A stretch of DNA of 64,000 nucleotides from Ampullaceana balthica (lineage: Eukaryota; Mollusca; Gastropoda; Lymnaeidae), in contig CALYLW010000137.1 of the NCBI GenBank assembly GCA_944989445.1, forward strand, positions 1,308,134-1,372,133. The letters run 5' to 3'. The notes beneath the pieces are model-generated. The model ran no database searches. It was not told where the DNA came from and was given only the letters and a program-made list of their open reading frames with translations. The position numbers and the translations under genes were made by a program. Positions 22,980 through 35,760 of the stretch are shown piece by piece; positions within the stretch are counted from its first letter, which is position 1; each line of letters starts with the position of its first letter.

Positions 22980-23510
22980 ATTTTCATTTAAAAATTAAAA
23001 ATAAATTTTAAAAAACCCGTAAAAAAAACAAGTTTTTCACTATAAATCCTTTATGTACGAGACGTAACTAAAAGAATGTTCATTATAATACGCAGCGCCA
23101 GACCATCCAGAAATACAAAATTGCATTTGTGTCGCAAAACATGTTTAATATAATGCGCACAGATCAGGAATATGTTTATAAAAAGAGTTGCCAATAAAAT
23201 ACGCACCTTATTGCGCGACAGAAAGGTTGTTCAATATAATACGCACCGCGACGCTCTATCTTAAAAAATAGAATGATACATAGGAATAAATAAAATAATC
23301 TAAAAAATCAATAATTTAATTACGGTACATGCGATCGATCTGAAATTTTGATACATTGTTTTTTATTATCGGTACGAAACTGCCTGCAAAATTTCAGCTC
23401 GCTAGCTTACGAGCAAGTGGGTTAAAAATCGATCAAAAGTTTTGGCGACAAGCAATCAAGCAATCAAGGGTGCAGACACGACGAGTTAATATAAAGGATT
23501 TAAAAATAAT
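22980..23510 (+). repeat. Foldback-family repeat F, degenerate copy
   Basis: Contains AACCCGTAAAAA, CACTATAAATCCTTTATGTA, TTACGGTACATGCGATCGAT then CTGAAATTTTGATACA, and GACACGACGAGTTAATATAA. These blocks recur in the same order in the 34.6-40.4-kb cluster (for example 39700-40260). Confidence 0.75.
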
Positions 23511-23817
23511 AATAATTTAAAACATATCCACTCCCTCTTTAGTTGACTTGAACTTTTGGAGGGAAAAAAAACATTTGTGAAAAGTCTATTGGTTTTAAAG
23601 ACATGGAGATTTTTAAAAAATTATAATTTTGATATGTTTTTTCTCAACATTTTGTTACTATACCGAGATTCTGCAACATGTTTAAATAACAGTAACAAAA
23701 GATTTAGCCCCTAAAACAAATTCAAATTTCAACGCCACATAATACAATGTATCACAGTATTCTATATCCAAGAGCATGGCAAATATTTTATCATTGGTGA
23801 TATAACTTTTGAATATC

Positions 23818-24310
23818 TTTGATATCGGGCCACATTGATAGCGGGCCACTTTGATAGCGGGCCTCTTAAATAGCGGTCCACTTTGATAGTGGCCCACTTT
23901 GATATCGGGCCACTTTGGTATTGGGCCATTTTGATAGCGGGCCACTTTGATAGCGGGCCACTTTGATAGCTGGCCACTTTGATATCGAACCACATTAATA
24001 GCGGGCCACTTTGAAATCGGGCCACTTAAATAGTGGGCCACTTTGATATCAGGTCATTTTAAAAGCGGACCACTTTGATATCGGGCCACTTAAATAGCGG
24101 GCCACTTTAATAGTGGGCCACCTTATTAGCGGACCACTTTGATAGCGGGCCACTTTGATAGCGGGTGACTTTAATAGCGGGCCAATTTGATATCGGGCCA
24201 CCGATATTAGCGGACCAGTTTGAAATCGGGCCACTTTGATAGTAGGCCACTTTAATAGCGGGCCAATTTAATAGCGGGCCACTTTGACATCGGTCATCTT
24301 TGATAGCGGG
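23818..24310. repeat. 16-bp minisatellite (GATAGCGGGCCACTTT)
   Basis: About 30 copies with many substitutions (GATATCGGGCCACTTT, AATAGTGGGCCACTTT). The period of 48 bp over three units keeps minus-strand frames open; these are not proteins. Confidence 0.95.
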
Positions 24311-24929
24311 TGCACTTTAAGCGTTAAACATGACGTCACATCTCGTTGTTTAAATATACAATCACACTATTTAATGTTTTCCAAAAATTTATATTTGATC
24401 AAAAAGTAATAAATTTACAATTGGTTATAAAAATTTCCTTGAACCTTGTTTCAGTATTTAGGCCGTTAAATGATCAGATTACAGTATCCATTAAGCAGGT
24501 TGCAGATGTCTTTGCAAAATTGTATACGTGGCTAGAAGATCGCAATTGTTGATCTAAAGTTATTTATGAAATTTTCAATTGAAATTTTTTTATAACAGAA
24601 GAAAAAATTCCGTAAAATACTTTATAATGCGCTCTAAAGCAAATGGTTTATTTTACTTTTCATGGGAAACTTTTCGAAATGTATTCTGCGCAGTATTTTC
24701 CTTTTTAAAAAAAATTGTTACTTGTCCTGTTCTCGACTCTGATAGAGAGAACAACGTGCCAGGACCTTACCACACGAGTATTTTGTTCTGCCGGAACCCT
24801 TATCGTCTGCCAGCACTCGTTTGCTCTCACACTTCCGTCCTGTGACGTAGATGGCTATCAGACGTCCGTAGGTACGGGGTATTGTTCCATTTTAACCGCC
24901 AGCTTTCAGCCAGGTACATTAGCGACAAA

Positions 24930-24981
24930 ATGGACAATCGCTCTTCAAAGGCCAAGAAAATGGCCGTCCGAAGTAACGAGG
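24930..24981 (+). CDS. Possible first coding exon (17 codons), weak
   Basis: An ATG in good context (A at -3, G at +4) opens MDNRSSKAKKMAVRSNE and runs to a donor GTACGT at 24982. The 200 bp upstream is less AT-rich and contains TGACGTAG, a CRE-like site. I do not recognise the peptide and found no matching downstream exon in the window, so this may be chance. Confidence 0.25.
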
Positions 24982-26120
24982 GTACGTAGCAGGGATGTCG
25001 CCTTTGTAGTATTGTGATGGCATTCTTTCGGCCATGGAAACTGCGTGTGGCTACTTTGTAATGGGAAAGGATTTTCCCCAGAAGGATTTTTGAAGGGGGG
25101 GGGGAAAAATGTCATCGGGGGAAAAATAAAAGAGATTTATTTTGATCGCGGCTAAGATGAAGGCGATTCTAATCTATAGACCACGTGATGTTTACATCAA
25201 AACTGAAACGTGTGTGATCACGGTACGAGGTAATGTCGAATGTTGCACACTCAGAACAAACCGAAAACGGGGTAAATTCGAAAGGTAAATTTATAATATA
25301 AAAACAGGGTATTAGTCATTAGTAGGCCTGACAAGACGTAACACAACAGCGAACGTTTCGGCAAAGAGCCTTCCTCAACGGACAAATAGTACACACATGA
25401 AACGAATAAAACGAAATAATAATTTTTAAAAAAAACACTTAGCTGCGGTGAAATCCGAGCAGTCCAGTAGGGATCAAAACAGGGTCAAATTCGAAACAGG
25501 GTCGGGGTGTAAAGGAATAAAAAAAAATAATAAATAGAGCCGATTAATTAATTTCTATAATGTTCAATTTAATTGAGAAAAAGTGTACCTTTTACATTTT
25601 TAAATAATTATTTATGCGTCTTACTTTAATAAAAGTAAGAGCAAAATGATAAGTCATTATTGCGAAATGAAATGTCTGCTAAATGAAAACGCAAAACTCT
25701 CAGAATGATAAATAAACTACATGTATTGAGAGTTTTCTAAAATTTTATGACGGAATCTTCACCAAGCTACTAAAAAATAATAATCGTGACGTCATTTCAA
25801 ACAATTGCAGCGATTGGCTGTTAGCTGAATTGGGGCTGACACAGAGAGTTGTATTGCAATGAGGATGATATAAACATCAAAGCAATAATGTTACGTCGGT
25901 GGACGGTAGATGAAGACCGCTGGATCACAACGGCATTGATGACATAACAACGTTATGGGTAAAGGTTAGGGCGGTGTATGGTAATCTTCGGGATCACGAT
26001 CACTGTCTGAAAAAATCTCGAGAGTTACTTAAGAATTTCAGAGATTTGAATGAATAATTTAACATATTTAAAAAAAAATTCTAATTTTAGTTAAAGACTT
26101 TAAAAAAAAAGTATGCATGT
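24982..26120. other. Mostly AT-rich, with a GAACGTTTCGGC motif block
   Basis: Around 25325-25400 the sequence GCGAACGTTTCGGCAAAGAG then CCTTCCTCAACGGAC resembles a motif common near the ends of Penelope-type retroelements in animals. That identification is from memory and weak. The rest is unassigned. Confidence 0.35.
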
Positions 26121-26130
26121 GTTTGGGAGG

Positions 26131-26735
26131 TAATGAACACCATTACCATGGTTGGGGTGTTTATTATCAACTTTATTACCATGGTCGGGGTGTATATTAT
26201 CAACACTATTACCATGGTTGGGGTGTTTATTATCAACACTATTACCGTGGTCGGGGTGTTTATTATCAACACTATTACCATGGTCGGGGTGTTTATTATC
26301 AACACTATTACCATGGTCGGGGTGTTTATTATCAACACTATTACCGTGGTCGGGGTGTTTATTATCAACACTATTACCGTGGTCGGGGTGTTTATTATCA
26401 ACACTATTACCATGGTCGGGGTGTTTATTATCAACACTATTACCATGGTCGGGGTGTTTATTATCAACACTATTACCATGGTCGGGGTGTTTATTATCAA
26501 CACTATTACCATGGTCGGGGTGTTTATTATCAACACTATTACCATGGTCGGGGTGTTTATTATCAACACTATTACAATGGTCGGGGTGTTTATTATCAAC
26601 ACTATTACCACGGTTGGGGTGTTTATTATCAACACCATTACCACGGTTGGGGTGTTTATTATCAACACCATTACCATGGTCGAGGTGTTTATTATCAACA
26701 CTATAACCATGTGTTTGAATTATCAACATTAAAAC
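26131..26735. repeat. 33-bp minisatellite
   Basis: About 18 copies of TACCATGGTCGGGGTGTTTA plus TTATCAACACTAT. Because 33 is a multiple of 3, frames of about 200 codons are open on both strands with an 11-residue period. There is no start context, splice signal or domain, so these are rejected as genes. Confidence 0.97.
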
Positions 26736-26794
26736 CAGGTGTGTGAATATTCAACTTTATAAGACAGGTGTGAGCTGTTATCAACGCTATTACC

Positions 26795-27010
26795 ATGGCG
26801 GGCAGTGGCGTCACTAGGGGGTGCGGAGGGGGCGGGCCGCCCCGGGTGACACCATCGGGGGGGGGGACACCAAAATATAAAATACTGTATGTTCCCGTTA
26901 TTTGGCACTGGAAAACTAGGAGGAGTTCTACGGGTTAAGTCGTTAGAGGAGGACACCCATGATCTGCCGCCCCGAGTGACACCAACCCTAGTGACGCCTC
27001 TGATGGCAGG
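26795..27010. mobile_element. 200-bp hAT-type MITE with near-perfect 8-bp target duplication
   Basis: The element is 26803-27002, starting CAGTGGCGTCACTAGGG and ending CCCTAGTGACGCCTCTG. It is flanked by ATGGCGGG and ATGGCAGG (7 of 8 match). It lies within degenerate copies of the neighbouring 33-bp array, so it inserted after that array had formed. Confidence 0.85.
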
Positions 27011-27292
27011 TGTTTTAATTATCCACAATATAAACAGGTGTGTTAAGTAATGAACACGACGAGTCGTTTCCGTCACACACGCTGAAGTGTGACCCATCGT
27101 GATAAAACTTTACGACACATTAAACTTCATCACTTCAAGACTCAAACATCGCATTCATTGTTTAACCAAGTTAAGTGTATATTTAAATAAAACATATTTA
27201 AACGAAAAAATAAAAAAATAAATAAAAGTAACAAACAAACATTGAAAACAAACCGTAATAGAAAATAAAGAGGACAGGCATTCGCTATAGTC

Positions 27293-27365
27293 AAAATATC
27301 TCAGTGGGTAGCAGCTGTCGAGGCGTAGATCTCCGGACTGGAGCCTAGCTAACCACCTCGACTTT
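27293..27365 (+). other. tRNA-like SINE remnant candidate
   Basis: ATCTCAGTGGGTAGCAGCTG resembles the D-arm/A-box of a tRNA and is followed at anticodon-arm spacing by GATCTCCGGACTGGAG. No good B-box follows. Treated as a possible decayed SINE, not a tRNA gene. Confidence 0.3.
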
Positions 27366-27663
27366 GATGTCTGACGTGCCGTTCGTCAAAAGCTCGTAAT
27401 TTTCAGGTAACATTGAGAGAAAATGGCATTTAAGATGATTGACGAGATTGTGATCCAAGATTGGGATGAGGGGAGATATTTTCACGACTAGGGGAAGGAA
27501 GAATAGAATAAAATAAAAATTGTCTGCATTTCAATTAAACACATGTTTTGTTTGTTTGTTTTTTTCTGTTTTTTTTTCTTTCTATAATTATGGTCAATTT
27601 TATTTTAGTAGTCGTTTATTGGCTTTAGTGGGGGTGGGGTTTGGGGGGGGGGTTGGGGGGGGT

Positions 27664-28820
27664 GGGGTTTGAAAAAGACAAGGTCTAACTCTTGCAGTGG
27701 TAAGGATTGAAAAGACAAGGTCTAACTCTTGCTGTGGTAAGGGTTGAAAAGACAAGGTCTAACTCTTGCAATGGTAGGGGTTGAAAAGACAAGGTCTAAC
27801 TCTTGCTGTGGTAAGGGTTGAAAAGACAAGGTCTAACTCTTGCAATGGTAGGGGTTGAAAAGACAAGGTCTAACTCTTGCTGTGGTAAGGGTTGAAAAGA
27901 CAAGGTCTAACTCTTGCTGTGGTAAGGGTTGAAAAGACAAGGTCTAACTCTTGCAATGGTAGGGGTTGAAAAGACAAGGTCTAACTCTTGCTGTGGTAAG
28001 GGTTTAAAAGACAAGGTCTAACTCTTGCAATGGTAGGGGTTGAAAAGACAAGGTCTAACTCTTGCTGTGGTAAGGGTTGAAAAGACAAGGTCTAACTCTT
28101 GCAGTGGTAAGGGTTGAAAAGACAAGGTCTAACTCTTGCAATGGTAGGGGTTGAAAAGACAAGGTCTAACTCTTGCAGTGGTCGGGGTTGAAAAGACAAG
28201 GTCTAACTCTTGCTGTGGTAAGGGTTGAAAAGACAAGGTCTAACTCTTGCTGTGGTAGGGGTTGAAAAGACAAGGTCTAACTCTTGCTGTGGTAAGGGTT
28301 GAAAAGACAAGGTCTAACTCTTGCAATGGTAGGGGTTGAAAAGACAAGGTCTAACTCTTGCTGTGGTAAGGGTTGAAAAGACAAGGTCTAACTCTTGCAG
28401 TGGTAGGGGTTGAAAAGACAAGGTCTAACTCTTGCAGTGGTAAGGGTTGAAAAGACAAGGTCTAACTCTTGCAATGGTAGGGGTTGAAAAGACAAGGTCT
28501 AACTCTTGCTGTGGTAGGGGTTGAAAAGACAAGGTCGAACTCTTGCAATGGTAGGGGTTGAAAAGGCAAGGTCTAACTCTTGCTGTGGTAAGGGGTTGAA
28601 AAGACAAGGTCTAACTCTTGCAATGGTAGGGGTTGAAAAGACAAGGTCTAACTCTTGCAATGGTAGGGGTTGAAAAGACAAGGTCTAACTCTTGCTGTGG
28701 TAGGGGTTGAAAAGACAAGGTCTAACTCTTGCAGGTGGAGGGGTTGAAAAGACAAGGTCTAACTCTTGAGGTGGCGGGGGTTGAAAAGACAAGGTCTAAC
28801 TCTTGAGGTGGTAGGGGGTT
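27664..28820. repeat. 37-bp minisatellite, about 31 copies
   Basis: Unit: GAAAAGACAAGGTCTAACTC plus TTGCTGTGGTAAGGGTT. Two main variants (CTGTGGTAAGG and CAATGGTAGGG) alternate irregularly. The last units change to GAGGTGG. Confidence 0.97.
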
Positions 28821-29476
28821 TGTCTTATTTCAAGGAAAATAGAGCGTAGCATTGTGTGGGGTTAAAGTACCCAATTAAAGCCACCAGTTTTGGGACAAGA
28901 GCAGGTATTTCAAGTTTTAGAATTCTAAAATGTTTGGTACCTATTTCTTAACAGTTTTATACTTTAAGCATTAAACTGTTCATGGTGCAGGGTGTGGGGG
29001 GGGGGAGAAGAGGTGGAGCACAAATTCTAGCCATTCAAAGGAGAAGTTGGGTGGTGGGAGGAGGGGGGGGGGAGAAACGACAGAAACAATCCAAGCTTTG
29101 ATCTTCATAGATAGGTTTTTTTTCTCGTTCGACCAACTTCAAGGGAGACAAATTCATTTCTGTCCCCCATTAATGCTTCTAGACATTAAAGTTAGTTCTT
29201 GTTGAGAGGGGGCTTGGGGTGGGGGGTGGGGGGGCAGAGCTAAAAACCAATTTGAATGTGTGAAAGCTGATGGAGCGATATGGTGCAGTGTTGTGGAGTA
29301 TTATGGGGGGGGGGTAGGAGGGCGGGCGACGACAGGGTATCAGGCACACGGTTCGTGACGTGGGTACATGGAGAGAGGGGATAGAGAGGTGGTGCGAAAA
29401 GAAAAAGGAAGGTGGCGGAGAGGTTTAGGGGAAGAGGAATGGGTAGGTCGATAGTCAAACAGTTGATGGTGAGAGA

Positions 29477-29528
<52 letters not shown>

Positions 29529-30235
29529 AACAGATAAAAGGAAGAGGGTTTGACAGATATATAAAGACACACGCAGAAAGGAAAGAGAGAGAAAGAGTGG
29601 GGGCCGGGGGGGGGAAGAAATAAACATATAGAGCAGGGAGCAGAAGTTGGTGACGAACCCATGTTATGAAAGCGTGGGGTGTATGGGGGGGGGGTGATGT
29701 CACTGTTGTAAAACAAGTCAAAGAATACTTCTCTCCCCTGCATGTAGTACACATAGCTGTGACGGCCATTTTGTCAGTTGTCTGCATTCGTAAACCCCGA
29801 TGATAGCACATCTCTCTATTTCAAGGCTGTCTTGTGTGTAGCTTTTAGCTGATGCCAACATACGAAGTATCCCGTGGACGCAAAGTCATTATTTGAAACA
29901 TTGTCTGAAATAAGCACAAATCCCAAGCATACCTACATTCTACATCTATGGTTACATTCTACATCTATGGTCACATTCTTCGAGTTAAGAACAAACATTT
30001 TCAGATTGAAAAAAAAATAATTAAATTTAACAAATATCATTGTGTGCTATACAGAAAGCGGTGTTTATAATTTATCTAGCTATGTAGAGTATTTTCATCA
30101 TTAACGAATTTATATACGTTCAGTAACCATCAACTAAATTTATGTATTCATATATTTAAATATTTATGTATTTGTTTCAGATGCATTCCAATCAAACATC
30201 AATCCGAGTAAAAAATTTGAAGTAACTTTCCCAAG
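28821..30235. other. G-rich tracts and a (GA)n run, no gene recognised
   Basis: Contains several runs of G of 8-10 bases (28996, 29066, 29303, 29690) and a GA microsatellite at about 29475-29525. Open frames on the minus strand here are pyrimidine-rich shadows. A 21-bp duplication (ACATTCTACATCTATGGT) occurs near 29935-29970. Confidence 0.5.
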
Positions 30236-30239
30236 GTTT

Positions 30240-30815
30240 CCAAATTACATGTAATACTATTAATAATAATAAAAGAAACTTTAACAAATGTAATAAAGAT
30301 ATAAAACTAAAATGCTACCTCACTTTGGTGAGACCTGTACTAGAATATGCATCTTCTGTATGGGACCCATCCACCAAAGAAAACATTGATAAACTAGAAC
30401 AAATTCAAAAAAGAGCTGCCAGATTCATTACTGGAGAATATTCGAAACTGACAAGAATAACACCATTAGTTAAATCATTAAACCTTGAAACACTAGAGGA
30501 TAGAAAAGAGCAAAGTAATCATACATAAAGCAATTAATTCTAATTTAGAAATACAACACAAAGATAACTTAATACAACCCTCAGATAGACACACCTTTCT
30601 TATTCCGTATGCAAGAACAAACACATACAAGTTTTCCTTCTTCCCGTCCTGAAGAATCCAGGAAAACCAACACTTTATCAACATTTAAATCTCTAATAAA
30701 AATGCAGGACTAAACACAAACCATAGATAAGCGTAGGACGCAATAATCTTTTGTATAGAAGGAGCGTCTGTAAACAGATAAGATAAGATAAGATAAGATA
30801 AGATAAGATAAGATA
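30240..30815 (+). pseudogene. 5'-truncated LINE 3' end (jockey/CR1-like RT C-terminus)
   Basis: Encodes LVRPVLEYASSVWDPSTKEN then IDKLEQIQKRAARFI, the conserved end of the reverse-transcriptase ORF in CR1/jockey-like elements, and ends in about seven AGATA repeats (30779-30814) as a 3' tail. A frameshift follows near 30505. It has no hAT insertion at 30495 and so serves as the empty-site reference for 12071-15317. Confidence 0.9.
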
Positions 30816-31459
30816 TAATAGTTTTACAGTACCTTTAAATATATTTCCTTTAGCGTGACAGACAAAGATAATCTCTATTTAAAGATTAAAATGTATTCGT
30901 TTTTATTAATTACTAATTATTATTTATTTGTAAATAATTTAAAATTGATGTTATAATTCTTGGTTATAAAAATGTATTAAAATCGAGTTTACCCTTCAAG
31001 TGTCATTTTTCTCAGCCTTGAAAATTCTCTCTTTAAAAATTAATTTTTAAATACTTGTATTATTGAGCGTTACAAATAAACCACTAGTGGTGGCCACCAA
31101 ACAACGATAGGGTGGTCCGTGAACTTCCCATCAACTAAAGTTATTTTATGAAACGCGCACATTAGTAAATAGGGCTTCGTGGTTTTATGAATCGGAATGG
31201 GCGCTTACGTCAAAGAATTTTTTTAAAATCTTTCACGCCAATTTGCGCCCACGGTATAAGACCATATATTCACACGGAGAGATTTAGTCTTTGTGAGAGA
31301 TCTCCTCTTTGTCCCGGGGCACCGATGTGCCCTGTGGCGAGAACCGATCCCATCGGATATCAGGGGCTAGTACTCTAACGAAACATCTTGTGCGCCCTTC
31401 AGGTTGATACACTCATATAGTGTTAGAACGTCTACAGACGGACCTGTCTCTTCTAATAG

Positions 31460-32690
31460 AAAGTCCGGCCTGTGAGGCAAATGCGGCCCGCGTTCAAATT
31501 TTAACTGCCCGCGGGCTCATATTTAATTAGTGGACTCGTATATTTGTTTCTGTTGCTTCCACATTATATTTATAAGAAAAGGCAACATTTTGTTCTGTTT
31601 TATTTACGATGATGGAAAAAATCGATGACATTTTATTGTTAACAAAACGTATTTCGTATATACTGATTATGAAAAAGATGATGAACTTGTGAGCAGTTAT
31701 GTGCCTCAATTTTGATGACGTTCGATGGCAAAAATCAATGACGTAAATTTATGTATATATTTTTAAAAAACTTTTTACCAACTCGAAAAGGAAATAAAAT
31801 TTTAAGACAGATTTAATCACAATTTTCGACACAATTATTTTTTCGCTATAGTCATATTGTTGTAAGGTACATAGTATAAAATAAACATCTTTATTCTATC
31901 ATTTGCCAATATTAATACAATTTTATCAATTTATAATGATGGGATGAGATATTTTCAAAGTGCCGAAAATCTGATATCAGTGCCCAGTATTTTCTCCACA
32001 AAACATCACTCTTTACAAAAAAATAAAAAAATTGATACATATAAAAAATATATAAATGTAAAAGCAACAACAACAATAAACAAACAACTAAGCTTTAAAC
32101 ATATATCGTATATACTCATTCTATAGCCCGTTCGTTCATAAGCCGACCCCCCCCCCTCTTTCGGAAGAGAAAAGTCTGTAGCCCGCTCGTAACCCGACCC
32201 CCCCTCCCCCCCAAAAAAAAATAAAATAGGACAGCGTAAACAAAATGGTACACATTTTTAAAAAAAAATACAAGCTTAATCGGTCATTATGATTGTTTAC
32301 TTTGTACTACTTATCTTTGTCTTTGTGCTCTTTTTTAGGCAAGAGTTACCGGTATTTAAAAAAAAATATTATTTGTTAGACTGTTGAGAAAGAGCGTGCT
32401 TTAAAATTCCTTGTTGAAAATAATATAACAACACCGATATTCAATGTACATGCAGAAATCACCTATGACCCGCTCGTAAGCCGACCCCAAAACTTTTTCC
32501 CCCTAGATTTTGTCCAAAAAGGGTCGCTTTAGAACGATTATATACGGTAATTGAAAAGCCCGTAAGTGTGTCTTAAACTTAAACGTTTGTCATTTTCGTT
32601 TTTTATCTTAATCCGGCCCGCACATGCTTTTACTTCAAGGAATACGGCCCAATTCGCAAAATGGTTTGGTCGCCCCTGATCTAATATATT
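31460..32690. mobile_element. Probable hAT-type MITE (GGCCCGC ends), hosting another MITE
   Basis: The left flank has CCTGTGAGGCAAATGCGGCC then CGCG. The right end has AATGGTTTGGTCGCCCCTG preceded by ATCCGGCCCGC. Such GGCCCGC and TTTGGTCACCCCTG ends are typical of non-autonomous hAT elements. The left terminus and target duplication are not clear. The second TACCGTATATA MITE lies inside it. Confidence 0.5.
32103..32550. mobile_element. MITE with TACCGTATATA ends (copy 2, inverted)
   Basis: Reverse complement of the element at 6050-6625 over most of its length. Shared blocks include CCGACCCCAAAACTTTTTCC then CCCTAGATTTTGTCC, ACCTATGACC and CGGTCATTATGATTGTTTAC. Outer ends are TATCGTATATACTC and GATTATATACGGTAA. 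It is shorter than copy 1 by internal deletions. Confidence 0.8.
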
Positions 32691-34580
32691 CGACATCGAC
32701 AATCGTGCTCTGCTAGGCCCTGACGTATAGATGTTGTTCACCAACAGTCAAAACTATCTCACGTGTTGTCATTGGTTTTTTTTTCGTGTTGTGGTTCCCC
32801 GCCCCCACCCCACCCCTCTGTTTCTTTAGTTTTTTTTAAACCAAAGGCTTGTTGAATTAATTGTGATAACTATATTAAATTGTTCCACTATTTATGAAGG
32901 TCCACTTTTATACATGTCCATGTTATATTTAAATGGAATGTAATTTGATATATATCCTATTATTTTATTTTTTTAAAATAATCATTTTATTATTATTTTT
33001 GTTTTGTTTGTATATAACCAATTTGGTGTCTGTAATCTGACTAATAGAGCTTTAATAAGTGAACATATTTATTCATAAATTTTGTATTACATAAATTAAT
33101 ATTTCTTGTTCTTCTTTTTTTTTGGCGCGCCATTCCCATTTGTGTACCTGTAGGTAAGGCCATGCATATTGCAGAGGCAGCGATCTCAAAGACAAAATGT
33201 ATACACAAGAGATTATAAAGACTAACTAATTTACAAAGATGTTCCACCTGCTAATGCCTTGAAATATTGTTTGTAACGCCCATATTGGTCTCGTCCATGA
33301 GACCCCTTATAGACTATTACAAAGGTATTACCTAGGCATCTCTGGCATGTCGTGTGTGTTCACCCACTGGCCCTTCACGATTTACCTGGCTAAAATTACT
33401 CACACATCCGTGCACACAGACTCACCACTTCATCAACCCCATTTTCCTGCACCCCCCCCCCGCCCCCGCCCTCCACCTTGAAGCGATTCTATCGTTGTTT
33501 TTATTATTGCTATCAGCAACATCGCGATTATATTTCACGAGACTCATTTTCTGCCCGCCAACATTGCCCGACAGAGAAGCGAGTGTCTGTAATTATGGGC
33601 TCCACCCGCTGAAATAAAAGAAAGCAACCATTTATGCCTCTACCCGCCCCCCTTTTTGTTTTCTCTCCACCCTGACCCCCTTGTACTACCGATCCCCATC
33701 ACTGCAGTCCCCCGCCCCAACGACCCCTTCATCAGACGTCCCTTGTTCGTCTCTCTGGAAATAAAAGAAGGGGAGGCAATTATAGGTAATTAACTTGCAA
33801 CATCTTGCCCAGACATACAACTTATGTCGCGCCGTCCTTCGCGCGATGCCGGCAGGTGCGCACGGTGCGACCAATTAGCATTGAAATGCCCCGTGTCATG
33901 TCGTCACAGCCCGTGTGTGCGTCAGTAACCATACAGGGGGGCGGGGAAATTAGTAGCGGATGGTAGCAATTCATCCCGCATAAGTCCGGCCCGATGTGAT
34001 CAAATTCATTCTGAAGTATTTTAAATAAACGAGTTGCGCCTCTCGACCTCGGCAACAACAGGCTCAGACCATGCAGGGCTTGCAGTTCTTTTTGGTTGAC
34101 TTGTATACTATTTCGATTATCGTGCATGAACTTAAATAACGAAGCCCTCGTCAATCTACATATTTATAATTTTTTGGTAGTATTTCATTAACAGTTTTTG
34201 AAAAAATATCGCGGCACAGCTACGTACTTCAAAACTCGTTTTAAAGTGCACCCCCCTCTAGGCTCACACTGCTCCTTTGGTAATCCAATGCCTCTGCTCT
34301 CCACGTCGACAATAGGACTCCTATAAATTAGTCTTTGAACTGGCGCCGTATTCACTCCAGCCTAAAAAAACCTCTTGATTGGTGATTTTGGGTTCGCTAT
34401 TTAAAAAAAAATTGGATTTATTTTTTATTTTTATTAATTGTATTCATTATATGCTGTGAGCTATTTAAAGATCACTGCATACACATGACATGCAAGTTTA
34501 GAAAACACCTTCCTATTGTTTGAGGCAGTTGTCCTTTATATAGGCGGGTTCGAATCCCAGCAGAGAAACAAAAACAAAAA
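32691..34580. other. Unique sequence with GC-richer block 33640-34160
   Basis: The block from about 33640 to 34160 is GC-richer, non-repetitive and has frames open on the minus strand (33686-33874, 33822-34154) without a recognised domain or clear splice sites. It could be a regulatory element or an unrecognised exon. The rest is AT-rich. Near 34540, GCGGGTTCGAATCCCAGC is a good tRNA B-box without a matching A-box. Confidence 0.4.
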
Positions 34581-34589
34581 AAACAAAAA

Positions 34590-35760
34590 AATATTTTCTT
34601 CTTTTTAGTCCGCTTATAAAAACGTGGTTTTTAAAAATCTTTAATTTTACTTCCATTTATTTTATTATTTTTAGTCTAAGTGTATGCTATGGTGAGTTTT
34701 GAAGTATTGATTATGTTGAAATGTAATACGCAGTGCCCGACAAACATTTACAGACTGGAAATTACTGATCTCCCCTTGATGTTAAACGTTGTTTTTGTGG
34801 TCAGGGGTTGGTGTGAAGTCGGCACGTGAATGCAATGTAAACAAGAGCAGACGGACAATACATATGCTTATATATAGAAAAACTAAAAAGTTCAATCATT
34901 TAATAACGGTACATTCGATCGATCTGCTATTTTGATACAATGCATTGTCATCAAAGATCTATCTGTGGTAAAATTTTGAGATCTCTAGGACCATCAGAAG
35001 TGGTTTAATTTTACGTTGGCAGATTTGAAAAATTGTGAACAGACAGGAACGAAAGCGAGTTAATAAAAACGTGGTAATAATAAAACAAATAAAGGTAAAA
35101 AATGATTTTTAAATACCACATTTTTACAAGTGGACTAAAAAGAAGAAAATAATTTAAAACTTATAAATTCAAGTACTTCGATTTAATATGACTAAAAACG
35201 TGGGGCGAGCGCTTATGAGGTTTAACATATGCGGTTCACTCATTCTCTCACTTATAGATCTCTCTTTTGCCTTCTAAATTAGAAATCTTTAATTTTTTTA
35301 CCAAACACCCGCCCCACGTTTTTAGTCATATTAAATCGAAGTACTTGAACTTATAAGTTTTAGATTATTTTCTTCTTTTTAGTCCACTTATAAAAACGTG
35401 GTTTTTAAAAATCATTTTTTTACCTTTATTTATTTTATTCTTTTTAGTCCACTAATAAAAACGTGGTTTTTAAAAATATTTTTTTACCTCTATTTATTTT
35501 ACCAAACACCTCATCAGCACCCGCCCAACGTTTAATAACAAAGCGATGAGGTCACGGGGTGAACTCGCCACATCAATAAAACTACAGCAGGCGGGTACAG
35601 AGCTAGGCTTATAAAAAGATAAACTAAGAAATGCATTAATTTAATTACGATACATTTGATCGATCTGAAATTTTGATACAATGTATTGTCGTCTAAGATC
35701 TATCTGTGGTAAAATTTTGAGCTCTCTAGGACCATCAGAAATTGTTTAATTTTACGTTGG
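34590..35760. repeat. Foldback-family cluster F, left part, with palindrome 35090-35430
   Basis: A near-perfect inverted repeat has arms at about 35090-35208 and 35308-35430. Both contain AGTGGACTAAAAAGAAGAAA and AAGTACTTCGATTTAATATG then ACTAAAAACGTGG, with a spacer of about 100 bp. Around it are direct and inverted copies of a second block with TACATTCGATCGATCTG and CAAATTTGAAAAATT. The whole looks like a non-autonomous foldback transposon family that inserted into itself repeatedly. Confidence 0.8.

Noticed and set aside
26117..26746. Five overlapping ~200-codon frames on both strands
   Set aside because: 33-bp minisatellite keeps most frames open; not a protein.
34535..34565. tRNA gene suggested by GGGTTCGAATCCC
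   Set aside because: No A-box, acceptor stem or anticodon arm at proper spacing; likely SINE remnant or chance.
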